Assembly: GCA_016713665.1 (NCBI GenBank)
Contig: JADJOR010000011.1
Location: 516,807 to 580,806 of the forward strand
Direction of reading: 5' to 3'
Length of the DNA: 64,000 nt
From: Deltaproteobacteria bacterium
Lineage (GTDB): Bacteria; Myxococcota_A; UBA9160; UBA4427
Part shown: positions 26,311 through 33,761 of the stretch, in pieces
Layout: every line of letters starts with the position of its first letter
Position numbering within the stretch: position 1 is the first letter of the stretch
Translations under genes and position numbers: made by a program
The notes under the pieces: generated by a model
Told to the model about the DNA's origin: nothing
The model's input: the letters and a program-made list of their open reading frames with translations, nothing else
Databases searched by the model: none

Positions 26311-29300
26311 TAGTCGGCGGCCCGCGCCAGGAGCTCAGCTCCATGGCTACGGTACGACCCGTTCGAGCACGGTGGCCGACGAAGCGCGTCTTCCAGCGCT
26401 TCGTCCTCGATCGACGAAGAAGCCGTTTCCGGTTCAGCACTTGCCGCGTTTTCACGACCCGGACCCACCCCGGACCACGGGCGGACCAGGCCCGGACCGG
26501 ACCCGGCCAACCCCTCGCCTTGCCCGGACTTCTTTTCGTCGTAACCCAGCTTCGAGGCCGGGATCAGACCCATCAGGAACGACTCGCCCCGGTCCCCTTC
26601 GCCCCCGTACAGCAGCTCGTACGTATAAGACTGGCCCCGGCTCCCGCGATGCACGAGCAGGTATTCCATCTCGGCGAGCCGCCCCAGATGCACCTTGAGT
26701 GGCGTGTCGCTCCACTGCGTCGCGTCGCGGATATCCCGGCGGCTGAACCGGAAGTCCGCTCGCTCGATCTCGAGCGCCTTGCACCGCTCCCGCACCCACG
26801 CATCCAGCTTGCGAAGCAGCTCCCGCGTCTTCGGCGGCAGCTCGTCGAGGGTTCGGCCGAGGACCTCATGCGCGAGCCGGTTCGCCGTCTCGATGTCCGA
26901 AGGCGCCACCTCGATGTAGCGGAGCGTCTTTCCCTCGTGCTCGACGGCCTGGATCTTCCGCTGGTGCTGATGCAAGAGCGCGATCGAGTCGATCAGCGTG
27001 AGATATTTCTCGTGGTCGCGCCGCGTCCGCGTCCGGTCGTCCACGAACGTCAGCCGCTCCCCGTACGGGTTCACGACGGCCAGCGGCTGCAACAGACGCT
27101 GCGCATTGCGATGCAGCCGAAGCACCTCCTCCCGACCCGCCTTCGCGAGCAGCCCCGAGAGCGTCCTCTTCCTGCGCTGGCTCGCATGGATGGCACGGGT
27201 CTGCTCCCGACCCTCGTCGACGGTCAACACCACGCAACGATTGAGGAGCTCCTCGTCGACGTCGATCGCCGTCGTCGTCAGCATGATCATCACCGGGCCC
27301 TTGACCGAGTACTCCTGCGTCCGCAGCGCCCCCGTCTCCGGGTCCTTCCCCGTGCTCGCGATCGTGAGCTCGCCCTCGGATTGCAGGAGCTTCAACGCGT
27401 ACGAGGCGGTGCTCGCCCCTTCCTCCTCGACGATCGCGAGCACCTTGTGCTGAAGGTCCCGCTCCCCCATGTAGAACAGCGACTGGCCCGTCAGGGCGGA
27501 GTATTTCGTGCGCTCTTCCTCGGGGATGAACGCCAAGACCGCATCCATCAGCGCCGACTTTCCTGCCGCACTCGTCGACTGCACCACGATCGCGAGCGGT
27601 GCGTCGAGCTTCCTCGAGATCCCGGCCAGGTAACCCACGAGCTTGTTCGTTCCCTCGCCGACCACCCCGCAGCGCTCGAAGTCCCCCTCGATGCGAGCCA
27701 GCAGCCTCGGATCCCGCAGCAGCTCGAGCGCCGCTTGCCGATCCTCGTCGCCCAGCTCCAGGTTCTTCTCTTTAGCCGCTCTCTCTGTCTCGATCCGCTC
27801 CGTCTGCAGCGCTTCCAGCTTGAGCAGGATCTTCCCCAGGTCGCCCCGGATCACCTCCTCCTGCACGCCCAGCTCGACGGCCGCTTGCTCCGTAAAAGCC
27901 TTCCGGGGCCGCTGCTGGTAGAGATCGAACGTGTCGACGTGCATCGCGTGCCCACCGCCGCCCTCGAACGCCGTCCCCGTCACGAGCACGTTGACGCGCA
28001 GGCTCTCGAGGCTCGCGTTCTTCGCCACACCCCGGATCCGGTAACGGCGATCGCCCAGGCCGATCACGATCTCGTCGCCGGCGATCTCGGCCGCCACCAG
28101 CGCCTTCGGCGCCGGCGGCAGCACGACGGCCGGAAGCGCCTCGATCTCTTCCCCTTTCCCAGCCTCTTCCGCGGCCTCCAGGACAGCAGCTAAAGAGGGA
28201 CTGGGCTCAGTCTCTCGACGTTCCTCTCGTCCCCGTTCGGCTGGCCCGGGACGCGATGCGGCGCCCACAGGAGGCTTCGAGGGAAGGGATGGAGGAACGG
28301 ACGCCGGAGCTCGGACCACGGCGTCGTTCGCGACGGATTCGGCGGAGGGCGCCATCGGCGCCGGCGCCGTCGTCGTGATCGCCTTCGCACTGCCCTTGCC
28401 CAGCCACAAGGCCGAGCGGATCGCGATGCCCAAGCTCTTCGACGCCGGCCTCACCTCCAGCGCGTACTCGTTCGCGTCCATCCCCTTCGCGAACTGGATT
28501 CGGTAGCAGTCGAGACCTTCCCCCTGCAGCTGTTTTGCCAGCTTCTCCGCTGCCCCGTCCCCCGCCGCGTCCCGGTCATACGCGATCAACACCCGCTCCG
28601 TCCCGTACTGCTTGAACGCCGCCAGATGATCCTTGGTAAAACCCTCGACGCCGTAGCTCGCCGTCACGTTGCGGAACCCCGCGCACCAGAACGTCAGCGC
28701 GTCGATCAACGACTCGCACAGGATGATTTCCTTCGAGGCCGCGAGCGCCGATCGATTCCAGATCCCCCGATGCGGCCCCGGCAGGTACAGGTGAAGCGGC
28801 GTCCCCTCCCGAAGACCCGGCGTGATCTTCCGCCCGTAGACCTCCGTCACCTCGCCCCGCTCGCCGAAGATCGGGATCACGAGGGACCCGTTGAAGTGCT
28901 CGTGGCCCGAAGGGCGAAGCAACCCGATCCGCTGCAGCGCCCCCGGATCGCCGCCCCCCTCCCGTCGGTTCTTCGCCGGCAGCCGGTAGCCCAAGGTCCG
29001 GTTCGCGAACCCCAGCTTGAACTTCGCGATCGCCTCGCTCGAAGCGATCCCCCGCTTCTCCAGATACGCCAGCGCCTCCGGCGACTGCAGCAGCTGCTCG
29101 TGGTAGTACTCGATCACCTGGCCCGCGAGCCGCTCGTCCTCGGCGCTCGCCTCCAGCGCCGTCGGCAGCTTCTGCACCGTCGAACGCTTTCCCAGCGTCT
29201 TCGGCGACGACGTCGGCTGATAGTCCGCTTGCAAGAGCTCGACGGCGTGCCGGAACGACACGCCCTCGGCCCGCATCACCCAGTCGACGACCGAGCCCCC

Positions 29301-29501
29301 GGCCTGACACGCCCCCAGGCAGTGCCACAGGTTCTTCGACGGCGTGATCACCAGACTCGGCTCGTGATCCTCGTGGAACGGGCACAGCCCGACCCGATCC
29401 TGGCCGCGCCGCTCGAGCACGATCCCCTGGCTCTCGGCGAGCCGCTCGAGCGAGACCTCCACCTTCAGCCGCTCGAGCTCGCCCTCCGGGATGCGCGCCA
29501 T
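26310..29501 (-). CDS. Primase-helicase: CHC2 zinc finger, TOPRIM and P-loop ATPase, element copy 1
   Basis: The 1,063-residue protein has a DnaG-type CHC2 zinc finger (C40, H43, C61, C65) and a TOPRIM domain with E263 (CESLIDAL) and D309/D311 (YDRDAAGD). A low-complexity Pro/Ala/Ser linker spans about residues 375-460. A P-loop ATPase follows: QSTSAAGKS at 641-649 and a Walker B-like VLAIVEEEG near 688-695. The C-terminus has a winged-helix-like region. Such proteins start replication of satellites, phages or plasmids, so the element may replicate after excision (inference). It is transcribed divergently from the XRE gene, and its stop overlaps the recombinase start. Confidence 0.9.
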   Translation of the reverse strand: MARIPEGELERLKVEVSLERLAESQGIVLERRGQDRVGLCPFHEDHEPSLVITPSKNLWHCLGACQAGGSVVDWVMRAEGVSFRHAVELLQADYQPTSSPKTLGKRSTVQKLPTALEASAEDERLAGQVIEYYHEQLLQSPEALAYLEKRGIASSEAIAKFKLGFANRTLGYRLPAKNRREGGGDPGALQRIGLLRPSGHEHFNGSLVIPIFGERGEVTEVYGRKITPGLREGTPLHLYLPGPHRGIWNRSALAASKEIILCESLIDALTFWCAGFRNVTASYGVEGFTKDHLAAFKQYGTERVLIAYDRDAAGDGAAEKLAKQLQGEGLDCYRIQFAKGMDANEYALEVRPASKSLGIAIRSALWLGKGSAKAITTTAPAPMAPSAESVANDAVVRAPASVPPSLPSKPPVGAASRPGPAERGREERRETEPSPSLAAVLEAAEEAGKGEEIEALPAVVLPPAPKALVAAEIAGDEIVIGLGDRRYRIRGVAKNASLESLRVNVLVTGTAFEGGGGHAMHVDTFDLYQQRPRKAFTEQAAVELGVQEEVIRGDLGKILLKLEALQTERIETERAAKEKNLELGDEDRQAALELLRDPRLLARIEGDFERCGVVGEGTNKLVGYLAGISRKLDAPLAIVVQSTSAAGKSALMDAVLAFIPEEERTKYSALTGQSLFYMGERDLQHKVLAIVEEEGASTASYALKLLQSEGELTIASTGKDPETGALRTQEYSVKGPVMIMLTTTAIDVDEELLNRCVVLTVDEGREQTRAIHASQRRKRTLSGLLAKAGREEVLRLHRNAQRLLQPLAVVNPYGERLTFVDDRTRTRRDHEKYLTLIDSIALLHQHQRKIQAVEHEGKTLRYIEVAPSDIETANRLAHEVLGRTLDELPPKTRELLRKLDAWVRERCKALEIERADFRFSRRDIRDATQWSDTPLKVHLGRLAEMEYLLVHRGSRGQSYTYELLYGGEGDRGESFLMGLIPASKLGYDEKKSGQGEGLAGSGPGLVRPWSGVGPGRENAASAEPETASSSIEDEALEDALRRPPCSNGSYRSHGAELLARAAD

Positions 29502-29578
29502 CGGATTCCTCCCTCGCGCCCAACCCTGTCAAGACCCGCTGCAAAAAAACGGGCCGCTGGTGGACTCGACCCCTTGTT

Positions 29579-29592
29579 ACAAGTAATCTTGT
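29579..29592. promoter_or_regulatory. Inverted repeat before XRE gene, copy 1 (candidate operator)
   Basis: ACAAG-TAAT-CTTGT is a perfect inverted repeat four bases before the XRE ATG, in the divergent promoter region of primase and XRE. Copy 2 has ACCAG-TAAG-CTGGT at the same place: both arms changed together, so the symmetry is conserved although the sequence is not. This is expected for an operator of a symmetric regulator. Confidence 0.6.
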
Positions 29593-29596
29593 CTAC

Positions 29597-30025
29597 ATGC
29601 AAGCCGCCCCCGCCCTGGAACCCGGTTTCGACAGAACCCGCCCGTACACTTCCTCCATGCCCAGGAAGCTCCAACGCACTCGACCCAAGCAGGGCAGTCG
29701 GCTCGCCGCGCTCCGACGCGCCGCCGGACTCACCCAGACCGAGCTCGCCCAGCTCGTCGGCGAGACCCAGCAGAACATCGCCTATTGGGAGCAGAGCTAG
29801 CGGCCACCCCGATCCGACGTCCTCCCGAAGCTGGCCCGCGTCCTCGGGATCCAGATCGATCACCTCCTCGACGGCACCGCCGATCTCCCCAAGACCCGAC
29901 GCGCCGGCCCCGTCGGCCGCGTCCAGAAGGTCTTCGAAGAGGTCGCCGCGCTCCCCCGGAAGCAGCAGGAGCGCATCGTCGAGACCGTCTCCGCCCTCGT
30001 CGAGCAGTACAGGCGAAGAGCCTGA
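29597..30025 (+). pseudogene. XRE-family regulator interrupted by in-frame TAG, copy 1
   Basis: The frame encodes an HTH_3 domain (RLAALRRAAGLTQTELAQLVG) and aligns throughout with the intact 142-residue protein at 37074-37502. A TAG at 29798-29800 (after YWEQS) cuts it inside the HTH, at the position of a Glu codon in copy 2. Downstream the frame stays open and similar (LPKLARVLGIQIDHLLDG, RVQKVFEEVAALPRKQQE) to TGA at 30025. A recent nonsense mutation, a suppressed stop or a sequence error are all possible. Loss of the repressor could leave this copy derepressed. Confidence 0.8.
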
Positions 30026-30071
30026 TCGCTCGATACGGTCCTCCAGATTCGAGACCGCCCAGGAGCGCACC

Positions 30072-30284
30072 ATGTCGACGCCGGCCCGTTCCGAGAAGCA
30101 GCTGATCGAGAAGATCCGACGCCTGCCGGCCCACCGGGTCGCTGAGGTCGAGGATTTCGTCGACTTCCTGCGAAGCCGTGAAGACGGCGACCCGCCCCTC
30201 GGCCAGGCCGTCACGAAGCTCTCCGAGGCCGCCTTCGCCCAGGTCTGGGACAACCCCGACGACGCCGACTATGACCGGCTCTAA
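30072..30284 (+). CDS. DUF2281-type antitoxin-like protein
   Basis: This 70-residue protein has the segment EKQLIEKIRRLPAHRVAEV followed by EDFVDFLRSRE, the helical core of DUF2281-type antitoxins, then an acidic C-terminus ending DNPDDADYDRL. It lies 59 bases before the PemK-type toxin gene in the same direction. It should bind and neutralise the toxin and perhaps repress the pair. This pair occupies the cargo slot of element copy 1; copy 2 has unrelated genes there. Confidence 0.78.
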   Translation: MSTPARSEKQLIEKIRRLPAHRVAEVEDFVDFLRSREDGDPPLGQAVTKLSEAAFAQVWDNPDDADYDRL

Positions 30285-30343
30285 GGGGACCCGCTCTGAG
30301 ACGACCCCCTCGGACTCGAACCGTTCGGAGAACGCCCGCTGAG

Positions 30344-30700
30344 ATGGCCCGAGCCAAGATCGATGCCGAGTTCGGGGACGTGCTGCTCGTGCCGTTTCCG
30401 TTTACCGATCAGACCGCCGTCAAGCAGCGACCCGCCGTCGTCGTCAGCAGCAACGCCTACCACCGCGATCGGCCCGATCTCATCATCCTCGCCGTCACCA
30501 GTCAGACCCGGCCCGGCGACGGCAAGATCGGCGAGGCCGCCATCGACCACTGGGAAGAGGCGGGCCTCCTCAAGCCCTCCGTCCTCAAGCCGCTGCTCGC
30601 GACCCTCGAGCGAGGGCTCGTGCGCCGCAAGCTCGGACACCTCGGCCAGGATGATCGCCACACCCTTCGACGCCTGCTCGACGAGATCCTCGGCGAGTAG
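30344..30700 (+). CDS. PemK/MazF-family toxin
   Basis: The 118-residue protein matches the PemK/MazF endoribonuclease fold: FGDVLLVPFPFTDQTAVKQR and PAVVVSSNAY at the N-terminus (start strand and RNA-binding loop), LAVTSQTRPG, and SVLKPLLATLERGLV carrying the typical S/T-K-P-region strand. The expected action is cleavage of mRNA at specific sites. With the upstream antitoxin it would act as an addiction module that stabilises the element. A TTTAGCCGCTCTC motif and the structured right end begin right after its stop. Confidence 0.88.
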   Translation: MARAKIDAEFGDVLLVPFPFTDQTAVKQRPAVVVSSNAYHRDRPDLIILAVTSQTRPGDGKIGEAAIDHWEEAGLLKPSVLKPLLATLERGLVRRKLGHLGQDDRHTLRRLLDEILGE

Positions 30701-30710
30701 AGGATTTTTT

Positions 30711-30725
30711 CCTTTAGCCGCTCTC
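30711..30725. repeat. TTTAGC-N-GCT motif at right edge of cargo slot, copy 1
   Basis: CCTTTAGCCGCTCTC just after the toxin stop is one of eight occurrences of TTTAGC-N-GCT-S-TC in the two elements. It marks the point where the sequences of the two copies become similar again after their different cargo. Confidence 0.5.
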
Positions 30726-30884
30726 CTCGCCGCGGCGGCGCAGCCGCCGTGGGCGGCGCGGCCGAAGGCCGCACCGCGCCTCCGGCGCGGCCGTCGAGAC
30801 GCGCATCCATTCGGACCCGGGCTCCGAGCCCGGCCCTGGACCGCAACGGCAGAAGCGGCCGACCCGGCACGGCGGAGCCCCAAG

Positions 30885-30908
30885 TTGACATAACGTACGT
30901 TATGTCAA
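30885..30908. other. 24-bp perfect palindrome, dif-like, copy 1
   Basis: Arms TTGACATAA and TTATGTCAA flank a 6-base centre CGTACG, making a perfect palindrome. The right arm TTATGTCAAGT differs from the E. coli XerD half-site TTATGTTAAAT at two of 11 positions, and the 6-base spacer is the dif spacing. This makes it a candidate site for Xer-type or element-encoded tyrosine recombinase. Confidence 0.6.
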
Positions 30909-30964
30909 GTCTCCCGCAGCGAAGCGGAGGGAGACCCAGGCGGGCCCCGGACAGGGGCAGCGCG

Positions 30965-30981
30965 GATAACGCAGCGTTATC
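30965..30981. other. 17-bp palindrome, right end, copy 1
   Basis: GATAACGC and GCGTTATC flank a single A. The palindrome is identical in copy 2 at 38732-38748 and keeps a similar distance from the 24-bp palindrome. Function unknown; protein binding or hairpin formation is possible. Confidence 0.5.
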
Positions 30982-31270
30982 GGCGAGGGCATGCATCGCG
31001 ACGTGAACGGCTGGGGAGCGAAGCGGACCAGACGGGCGCGGCGCTTGCTCGCCCGCCTGCCCCGGGGAGGAGCGGAGCGGGACGCCGCCCGGCGGCGGCT
31101 CGCGCAGCGACGAGGGGAGGGGCTCGACGCAGCTTGGGGCGGGGGACGAGCGAGGCGGCAACTCATCAGCAACTCATGTACATGATTGACGATCACCTTC
31201 TCAAGCATTTGACGCATGCGCCCGATTTCTAGTCCTATGACCTGCGTACGCGCAGAGACTGGAGGATTAG

Positions 31271-32038
31271 ATGAGCACTGGCACGTTGCGTCGCTGGGTC
31301 GTCTTTTCAATAACCGGCGCTGTCGTCGTCTCGACGGGGTGTTCGAATAGGATCTCAGCCTCGTCGGCAAAGGAAAGTCTCGCCAGTTGCGGGCGCGATA
31401 ACAAGCTCGTCTGGGCCACGGGCGCCGTCCCCGGTCATGCCTCAGAGGTTCTCGACGTTGGGTGTATTGGCGCATCCGGAAAGCGAGATGGGCCCGCAGT
31501 TCGCATTGTGGAGGGCCGTGCGGTCAGCTTCGCCAACTTTTCCGACGGGGTGCAAGACGGCCCCAGCGTCGTATTGGCAGCTGACGGATCCCTCCAGGCG
31601 GTGACGGTTTCGAAACGCGGTGTGCCGCGGAGGGCGTACTTCATGAGTCCAGAGGGCTGGATCCACCATTCGGCGGAGATCGACATCACGACCGCTTCGA
31701 CTACTCATACGTATTGGCACGAAACCGGCTTCATGAAGAATAGGTTCACCACGATTCGCCCCGATCACTCGACGGATCCAAATTCCGCCGTACTGAACGG
31801 GCCATTCTTCGCGTGGCACAGCGACGGAGGCCTTCTCGCAAGAGGCAGCTATCAGAACGGAGAGAAGACCGGTCCTTGGCGGTGCCACGCTGATCCGTTA
31901 CTCAAGGAAGTTTCGATCAGTCTTCCCGATTTTGGGACGCTAGCCGAGGGCGATGAGGCCAGAGAAGCGCTCGACAGATGTGTCGCTTCGCTCTTCCAGC
32001 AGGAACACGCCATGCCCGTCGCATCTACCGCTCGCTGA
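31271..32038 (+). CDS. Putative lipoprotein with MORN/YwqK-like repeats between the elements
   Basis: The 255-residue protein has a strong ribosome site (GGAGG) and an N-terminal signal with a lipoprotein-like cysteine (VVFSITGAVVVSTGCS). The body has repeats of the form GPAVRIVEGRAVSFANF and GPFFAWHSDGGLLARGSYQNG, ending GEKTGPWRC, as in MORN or YwqK antitoxin-like proteins. It is the only plus-strand gene in the tip array, lying between the right end of element 1 and the Rhs tip at 32060, with which it is convergent. It may be an immunity or accessory protein of that tip cassette; the evidence is positional. Its lower GC content suggests foreign origin. Confidence 0.62.
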   Translation: MSTGTLRRWVVFSITGAVVVSTGCSNRISASSAKESLASCGRDNKLVWATGAVPGHASEVLDVGCIGASGKRDGPAVRIVEGRAVSFANFSDGVQDGPSVVLAADGSLQAVTVSKRGVPRRAYFMSPEGWIHHSAEIDITTASTTHTYWHETGFMKNRFTTIRPDHSTDPNSAVLNGPFFAWHSDGGLLARGSYQNGEKTGPWRCHADPLLKEVSISLPDFGTLAEGDEAREALDRCVASLFQQEHAMPVASTAR

Positions 32039-32059
32039 TGGTGCCATCGGCGGGAGTCG

Positions 32060-32612
32060 TCAGAGCGCCTCGCCTAGACCCTTTCGAATCGCGTCGAGCA
32101 TTCTCGACGCGCTCTCCGCGCCGTCTTTCGCCGCCTCCTGAAACTTGTCGAGTGTCGACCTCGGAGGACTAGGAAAGTCCGGTGCGCCCTCAACTAGCAG
32201 TTCTCCAGTTGCGCCGCCCAGTTCAAAGCCCGCTGCTGTGGTGCACTCCGCTCGGACAGCCTCGCACGCTTCCGGGGATCCTACTTCGGGCTCACAGAGT
32301 CCTGACTTCTCGCTAGCTCGAGCTTCTCCCACGCCCCCCAAGAAACTCTTCAGCCGGGCTAGGAAACGAGCTCCTGCCCCCGTGGCGTCATTGAGCCCGA
32401 ACGGGTCAATCAAGTTTGAAGGATTATTCGACGCAGCTGTAGACGTTGATCCCGCCCATCTGCCCGATGGGATCCGCCGAGATGTACCGCCCGATGCTCG
32501 GGTCATAATATCTGTGCCAGTTGTAATGAACTCGCCCCGACGACCTCCGTCGTACCGGGAGCCGTTTTCTCCTGGCGCTTCGCATCGTTGCAACACGCTG
32601 GGCCGGATGCAC
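32060..32612 (-). pseudogene. Orphan Rhs tip with frameshift, joined to element copy 2
   Basis: From 32526 the sequence encodes the Rhs core end (HYNWHRYYDPSIGRYISADP, GQMGGINVYSC), but the frame then hits a stop. Shifting by two bases near 32432 restores the expected ASNNPSNLIDPFGLN and runs to 32060 through a 120-residue Cys/Glu-rich tip (SGLCEPEVGSPEACEAVRAE). Loss of AT from a TATGCG-like codon pair explains the break. Upstream the open frame continues into the left end of element 2 with a basic leader, as in the tip at 24455. The tip domain is not recognised. Confidence 0.65.
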
Positions 32613-32703
32613 TCGTTGGCCTCTCCGTTTTTTCCCTAGATGCGGTTTTCAGTTGCGCGCCGAGCGACGAGAACGGCGCCAGCATAGCAGCGCATCGCCC
32701 AGG

Positions 32704-32721
32704 TCGAGCAGCCTTGCTCGA
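32704..32721. other. Hairpin downstream of recombinase gene, copy 2
   Basis: TCGAGCA/TGCTCGA arms with loop GCCT, at the same place as 25253-25270 in copy 1. The stem is conserved and the loop differs. Confidence 0.45.
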
Positions 32722-32744
32722 TCCGAGCCGCTCCAGGACAGCAG

Positions 32745-33761
32745 CTAAAGATTAGAAGTCGAGGAGGATCGAGAGCCCGGGACCCGTCGATCCGCCGGGT
32801 GCGTCAGCGCCTGCACCTCTTTGAGCTTCCGGATCGAGACCTGGGTGTAGATCTCCGTCGTCGAGAGCTGGCTGTGGCCGAGGATCGCCTGGATGTGACG
32901 GATGTCTGCCCCGTTGTCGAGCATCAGGGTCGCCATCGTGTGACGGAAGATGTGGCAGCCCCCGCTCTTCTCGACCCCCGACGCCGCGATGTACTTCTTC
33001 ACCAGGTCCGTCAGCCGGTTCTTCCGGAACGGCTCGCCGAACTCGTGCAGGAACAGCCAACCCTCGTCGGGCTCGATCACCAGCGAGGGACGGATCTCCT
33101 CCGTGTATCTCGCGATCCAGATCCCGGCCCGCTCGCCCAGCGGCACCATCCGATCCTTCTTGCCTTTGCCCTCCCGCACCATCAGCGTCCCGTTCCGAAC
33201 GTCGACGTCGTAGAGTCTCAAGTTCGCGAGCTCGCTGCGACGGATCCCCGTCGAGTAGAGCGTCTCGAGCATCGCCCGGTCTCGCACGCCCAGGTCCCCG
33301 TGCAGCGCCGTCTGCGCCAGGATCCGCTCCACCTCCTCGACGGTGAGCACGTGTTTCGGGAGCCGACGATGGACCCGAGGCAGATCCATCTCAGAAGCCG
33401 GGTTCGAGAGGATGAAGTTCTCCCGGGCTAACCACTTGAAGAACGCCTTCACCGGGATGAGCCGCTGCTGCTGCGTCGAGAACGAGAGCGAGTCCCCATT
33501 CGCCTTGCGTCGATGGAACAGGTGCCGCCGGTAGCGCTCCATGATCGGCCGAGTGACATCCTGCGGCCGCTCGAGATCCCGCTCCCCGCACCAGAACACG
33601 AACCGCCGCAGCGCCATCTCGCGGATCTCGACCGTCCTCGGCGCCAGGCCCTTCGCCAGCGACGTCTCGAGGAACTGCGCCAGATACGGCGCCATCCCGC
33701 TCGCCGCGATCGGATACGGATCCGGTCTCGGCTCGCTCGCTCGACGCTTCTTGCGCGGCAT
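32745..33761 (-). CDS. XerC/D-like tyrosine recombinase, element copy 2
   Basis: The 338-residue protein is nearly identical to the copy 1 recombinase (25294-26310), with scattered substitutions such as LAPRTVEIREM for LAQRTVEIRAM and GIWIARYTEE for GQWIAKYTEE. All catalytic residues (TGIRRSEL, HIFRHTMAT, LGHSQLSTTEIYTQ) are kept. Its ATG overlaps the primase stop, as in copy 1. Because recombinase and left-end DNA are conserved together, both copies probably recognise the same Rhs target. Confidence 0.93.
   Translation of the reverse strand: MPRKKRRASEPRPDPYPIAASGMAPYLAQFLETSLAKGLAPRTVEIREMALRRFVFWCGERDLERPQDVTRPIMERYRRHLFHRRKANGDSLSFSTQQQRLIPVKAFFKWLARENFILSNPASEMDLPRVHRRLPKHVLTVEEVERILAQTALHGDLGVRDRAMLETLYSTGIRRSELANLRLYDVDVRNGTLMVREGKGKKDRMVPLGERAGIWIARYTEEIRPSLVIEPDEGWLFLHEFGEPFRKNRLTDLVKKYIAASGVEKSGGCHIFRHTMATLMLDNGADIRHIQAILGHSQLSTTEIYTQVSIRKLKEVQALTHPADRRVPGSRSSSTSNL

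Larger units (their letters stand above)
25074..31151. mobile_element. Tyrosine-recombinase/primase element, copy 1 (toxin-antitoxin cargo)
   Basis: The boundaries come from comparison with copy 2 (32527-38917). The left end begins directly after CCAGTTGTAA of an Rhs core; the right end finishes at GGGGGACGAGC. Gene order is left end, recombinase and primase-helicase on the minus strand, then divergent XRE, DUF2281-type antitoxin and PemK-type toxin on the plus strand, then a 430-base structured right end. Proteins of the two copies differ at scattered positions, so these are diverged relatives and not a fresh duplication. No clear target duplication is visible. The element is joined on its recombinase side to an Rhs toxin tip. 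Confidence 0.8.
30701..31151. other. Structured right end of element copy 1 (no protein gene)
   Basis: About 450 bases without a credible gene, very rich in G+C and in self-complementary segments: GCGGC-rich repeats at the start, CCGGGCTC/GAGCCCGG, a 24-bp palindrome at 30885-30908, GTCTCCC/GGGAGAC, and the GATAACGC/GCGTTATC palindrome at 30965-30981. The region is conserved in copy 2 (38451-38917). It could hold recombinase sites, a replication origin or a structured RNA. Confidence 0.6.

Noticed and set aside
29798..29800. TAG in the XRE gene as a recoded amino acid (for example pyrrolysine)
   Set aside because: No other gene in the window needs TAG read-through, and several genes end normally with TAG.
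30965..30981. GATAACGC-A-GCGTTATC considered as an integron attC-type site
   Set aside because: There is no IntI-type integrase (the recombinase lacks any sign of the IntI-specific insertion), no cassette array of similar sites, and the palindrome is too short for attC.
30701..31151. Repeated short hairpins considered as a CRISPR array
   Set aside because: Repeats are not of uniform length, have no regular spacers, and no cas genes are present.
31139..31260. Minus-strand peptide (RTQVIGLEIGRMRQMLEKVI) read outward from the element 1 right end as a possible gene end
   Set aside because: No start, no upstream coding continuity and low-complexity surroundings; it cannot be told from chance.
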